Shown here: positions 61,400-64,000 of the stretch, piece after piece
Layout of the letters: the number at the start of each line of letters is the position of its first letter
Numbering within the stretch: position 1 is the stretch's first letter
Assembly (NCBI GenBank): GCA_021234535.1
Contig: CM037832.1
Span: 6,235,135-6,299,134 of the forward strand
Length of the DNA: 64,000 nucleotides
Direction: 5' to 3'
DNA from: Stichopus chloronotus
Lineage: Eukaryota > Echinodermata > Holothuroidea > Aspidochirotida > Stichopodidae
Notes under the pieces: generated by a model
The model's database searches: none
What the model was told of the DNA's origin: nothing
What the model saw: the letters and a program-made list of their open reading frames with translations, nothing else
Program-made: the position numbers and the translations under genes

Positions 61400-61466
61400 A
61401 TGGCTATCCAGATTCCAGTGTTCACCTTGGTATTTTTACTCAGTGTAGGCCTATTTAAAACTAACG
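61400..61466 (+). CDS. Candidate first coding exon with signal peptide
   Basis: ATG in good context (CACCTACAATGG) opens MAIQIPVFTLVFLLSVGLF then KTN, a short N-region followed by a strongly hydrophobic core, as in a secretory signal peptide. A consensus donor AACG|GTAAGT follows directly and leaves one base. An in-frame reading through the donor continues to 61645 but becomes AT-rich and intron-like. No next exon (starting with two bases) was identified before the window ends, so product and family are unknown. A chance ATG next to a donor cannot be excluded. Confidence 0.45.
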
Positions 61467-64000
61467 GTAAGTCAGTTTACTATATTTTAATTTATACCAT
61501 ATTCACTTTATCGGTAATTAACTTGGTTGCGTCCTATTTTCAATACATCATACATCTACTTGAAAGTCTGATATATGGTTTACCTTCCCAATGCTTAGTA
61601 GATAAATTTGTTTACAAGGTCAATCAGTATGGCAGACAATCGTAGGCTTTAAGTTATACAAAAATTGCAGCTGGTAACGACACATTCAGAAAGGTAATAT
61701 TTCGAGATGATCGTCGCGTACTTCATGCACTAATAGTAGATTTTTTTTAATGACGCGTGATACAATTTGCCGAACCTATTCACAATGCAGTTAAGAACTC
61801 TTGCGACTATTTGTGTATGTGGTGGAATCCTGTACAACACAGTATCTGTACCGAGAACATACATGTGGGTACAAGTTTTGTTATAGTTTCATGCATTCTA
61901 GAAGAGTTTCATGTAGGCCTAATGTAGCGAAATGTATTCACCATATGTAAGGTATTCATGTATTATGTAATGACACTCTAAATGTAGGCAAAGGCAAAGC
62001 TTGGAACGTTCGTCGCAAACAGCATGGTCAATACTATTAATGCCATAAAAAAATAATCATGATGCAGGATGGTATTATATAATGACCGCACAAAGAAAGT
62101 GTCCCGGATGGATTTTAATGTGTTAGATCATGGAGTGAAATTGTAACGTAGTGGGTTGAAACAAACTAAGAAATGGGATGGTATATTTGTATGTGGCACA
62201 GACTGAGAGTGTCAAGATTGCAACAAATTAACAAAACACTACTCTAGTCTATACATTGCATGATGCGTGTAGACCTGTCAAGCCCCCGTGTCGGCACCAA
62301 TGGAAATTACCAGGAGGAATCGTGGGCACAATTAATAGAATGATGAATATAAACGTAATATGACGTAATAAGGTACGGTAGTGTTTACAAACCACTATGA
62401 CTTTAAAATGAATTGAAACAATGTCACATATCTAGGAGAAAATAAGATAACAATCAGGATCGTGTAATGTGTAGGGCCTATGATATGAGGGAACATGGTG
62501 GAAGATAGACAGAACTTAACCGATATTTCGAAATCACTATGTAAGGAACTAAGATAAGATTTAACAAAACAAAAATTAGATTTGTCGTAGATATCACGTT
62601 TGTATTATATTACGAATAAAATGAGGGAGAACTCAACGCGTTAATATGATTATGCGTAAAACATGCAAAGTGTAAAAGAAAAAAATATTTTAAAACAGCA
62701 TTACATCACAAGGTATGCCATTTTGTGTGTGAAATATTGTTGACACGATGTAGCAAGTTCTGCACGCACTCAAGCTGAAACTGAAACTCTGGCGATGTAA
62801 CAGTAACCCAATGGACTGAAAGAAAACAAAAGTGCAACGGTAAAGAATGTGTACTAACAAATAGGTTGTATTTGCTTGTTAACTTTGAACAATGTTACAA
62901 AAGCAATGTGTAAGAAACCAACCAATGGTGAACAATGTACCAATTATATGCTTAAAAATCGAATGGTTAAATGGATTTAAAAAGGAAACCAATGACACTG
63001 ACGATGTCAGACAAAAAACAAACAATATGATAATACAAAACTCTAAGAAAGTGTAGCACGCAAGATAAAGCAATGCAGATGACGTCACAACGTGTCTGTC
63101 ACGGAGTGTAATCGGACGTCATCAATTTAAACTGTCATCGATGACGTATGCACGAATGAGCAAATGATAACATATATGTAAAATTAAAATAAAAAAAAAT
63201 CATCATATCGTTTGTGTATCAACGAGGATCGCAAAACTTTAGACAAACATGTCAACGTTTGTTTCATACCGTAACGTTATGTGCAGTTACCTCTGCTTGA
63301 AGTGAAGTGTAATAAGGTAATTCTAGAAGAAGTTTATCTAGAATTTACATCAGAAGCTATTTGGGGAACAATAGCCAACGGCAGAAATTAAAACAATTAA
63401 CAATGAAATGAGATAGAGCGAGAGAGAAAGAACGACATCAATAAGAAGGCCAAGCCCATAAAGTAGTTGATATAAGCACAACTATAAGATTCAAAGTGCT
63501 GGTGGTTTTATGATATATAGACCTAGACGTCACTTTTGTGAATCAGTGCATACGCAAAGGTCATATGTGATCGGGGACATTAAACCCAGTTACTGTCGTT
63601 TGTTCAGTTGGAGAGATATATTTCTTGTTTGGTGTAATGAATCTTATACTATATACAGGTTAACTGAGGTGTCTCTTCTTTTTTTAAAATCAATTTCAAC
63701 GATTACTGAAAGTACAGCTAGGTTGATATTACCCTTGGTTTTTCGGAAGAAGTTAACACATATTTTTTTAACGTACGTATTATCCTCTGTGAAATTGCAG
63801 CTACTACGAAACAGAATTTAGCTTAGTCCGACTGTCATTCATGATCGATGAGGGAAACGATATATTGTGACTTTAGTCAGTCCTAGAGATCATAGTTTCT
63901 GAAAAGTGCTGGATTTTTTGCTTTTCAATTTACTTATATTGCGGTCAAATGTAAATAATTTGAAAATTTACTACGTACGTTTCTAATATTTCCAAATGTG
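61467..64000. other. Probable intron or intergenic DNA to the right edge
   Basis: AT-rich with no repeat or coding signature that I can name. The 103-aa open frame at 63510-63821 has no recognisable motif, and its upstream sequence lacks a convincing acceptor. Confidence 0.4.

Overview
This window is animal nuclear DNA. It is AT-rich, has long introns with GT/AG splice signals and many simple and dispersed repeats, and carries decayed CR1/L2-like and Tx1/L1-like non-LTR retrotransposons. There is no prokaryotic gene layout. The main gene belongs to the nose-resistant-to-fluoxetine (NRF-6) acyltransferase family, which is abundant in invertebrates and which I do not associate with vertebrates. 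With the repeat content this suggests a marine invertebrate, perhaps an echinoderm. That taxon guess is weak, because no rRNA, mitochondrial or diagnostic gene is present.

Left half (about 1-29.7 kb): a minus-strand NRF-6-like gene. Six coding exons (27590-27450, 20182-20025, 18976-18898, 8065-7963, 7537-7314 and 5877-5688) join with fully compatible phases into about 297 codons. They encode the cysteine-rich extracellular NRF domain, the first membrane helix and the first part of the Acyltransferase-3 domain. The signal-peptide exon was not found, and the rest of the acyltransferase domain probably lies beyond the left edge. The introns hold two TTAA-flanked MITEs, a duplicated 310-bp repeat, several tandem arrays and a degenerate repeat with nuclear-receptor-like motifs. 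One open segment (15682-15502) has the same splice phases as the 8065-7963 exon and could be an alternative exon.

Middle (about 29.7-52.2 kb): essentially gene-poor. It has minus-strand LINE fragments at 32.1-32.6, 36.2-36.6 and 50.55-52.2 kb, a palindromic GGTACC array at 43.85-44.23 kb and a perfect 15-bp hairpin at 33.95 kb. The 50.5-52.2 kb LINE is split by a 368-bp MITE flanked by TTAA.

Right part (52.6-64 kb): a compact two-exon plus-strand gene at 52820-54081 predicts a 259-aa single-pass membrane protein with a short Ser/Thr-rich ectodomain. It is followed by another MITE copy, a possible CAGTGGCGTAG-ended transposon, a long imperfect hairpin (59350-59546) and a young 5'-truncated Tx1/L1-like LINE with an identical 82-bp target-site duplication. 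A likely signal-peptide first exon at 61400-61466 may open a gene that continues past the right edge. I saw no tRNA, rRNA or CRISPR features.
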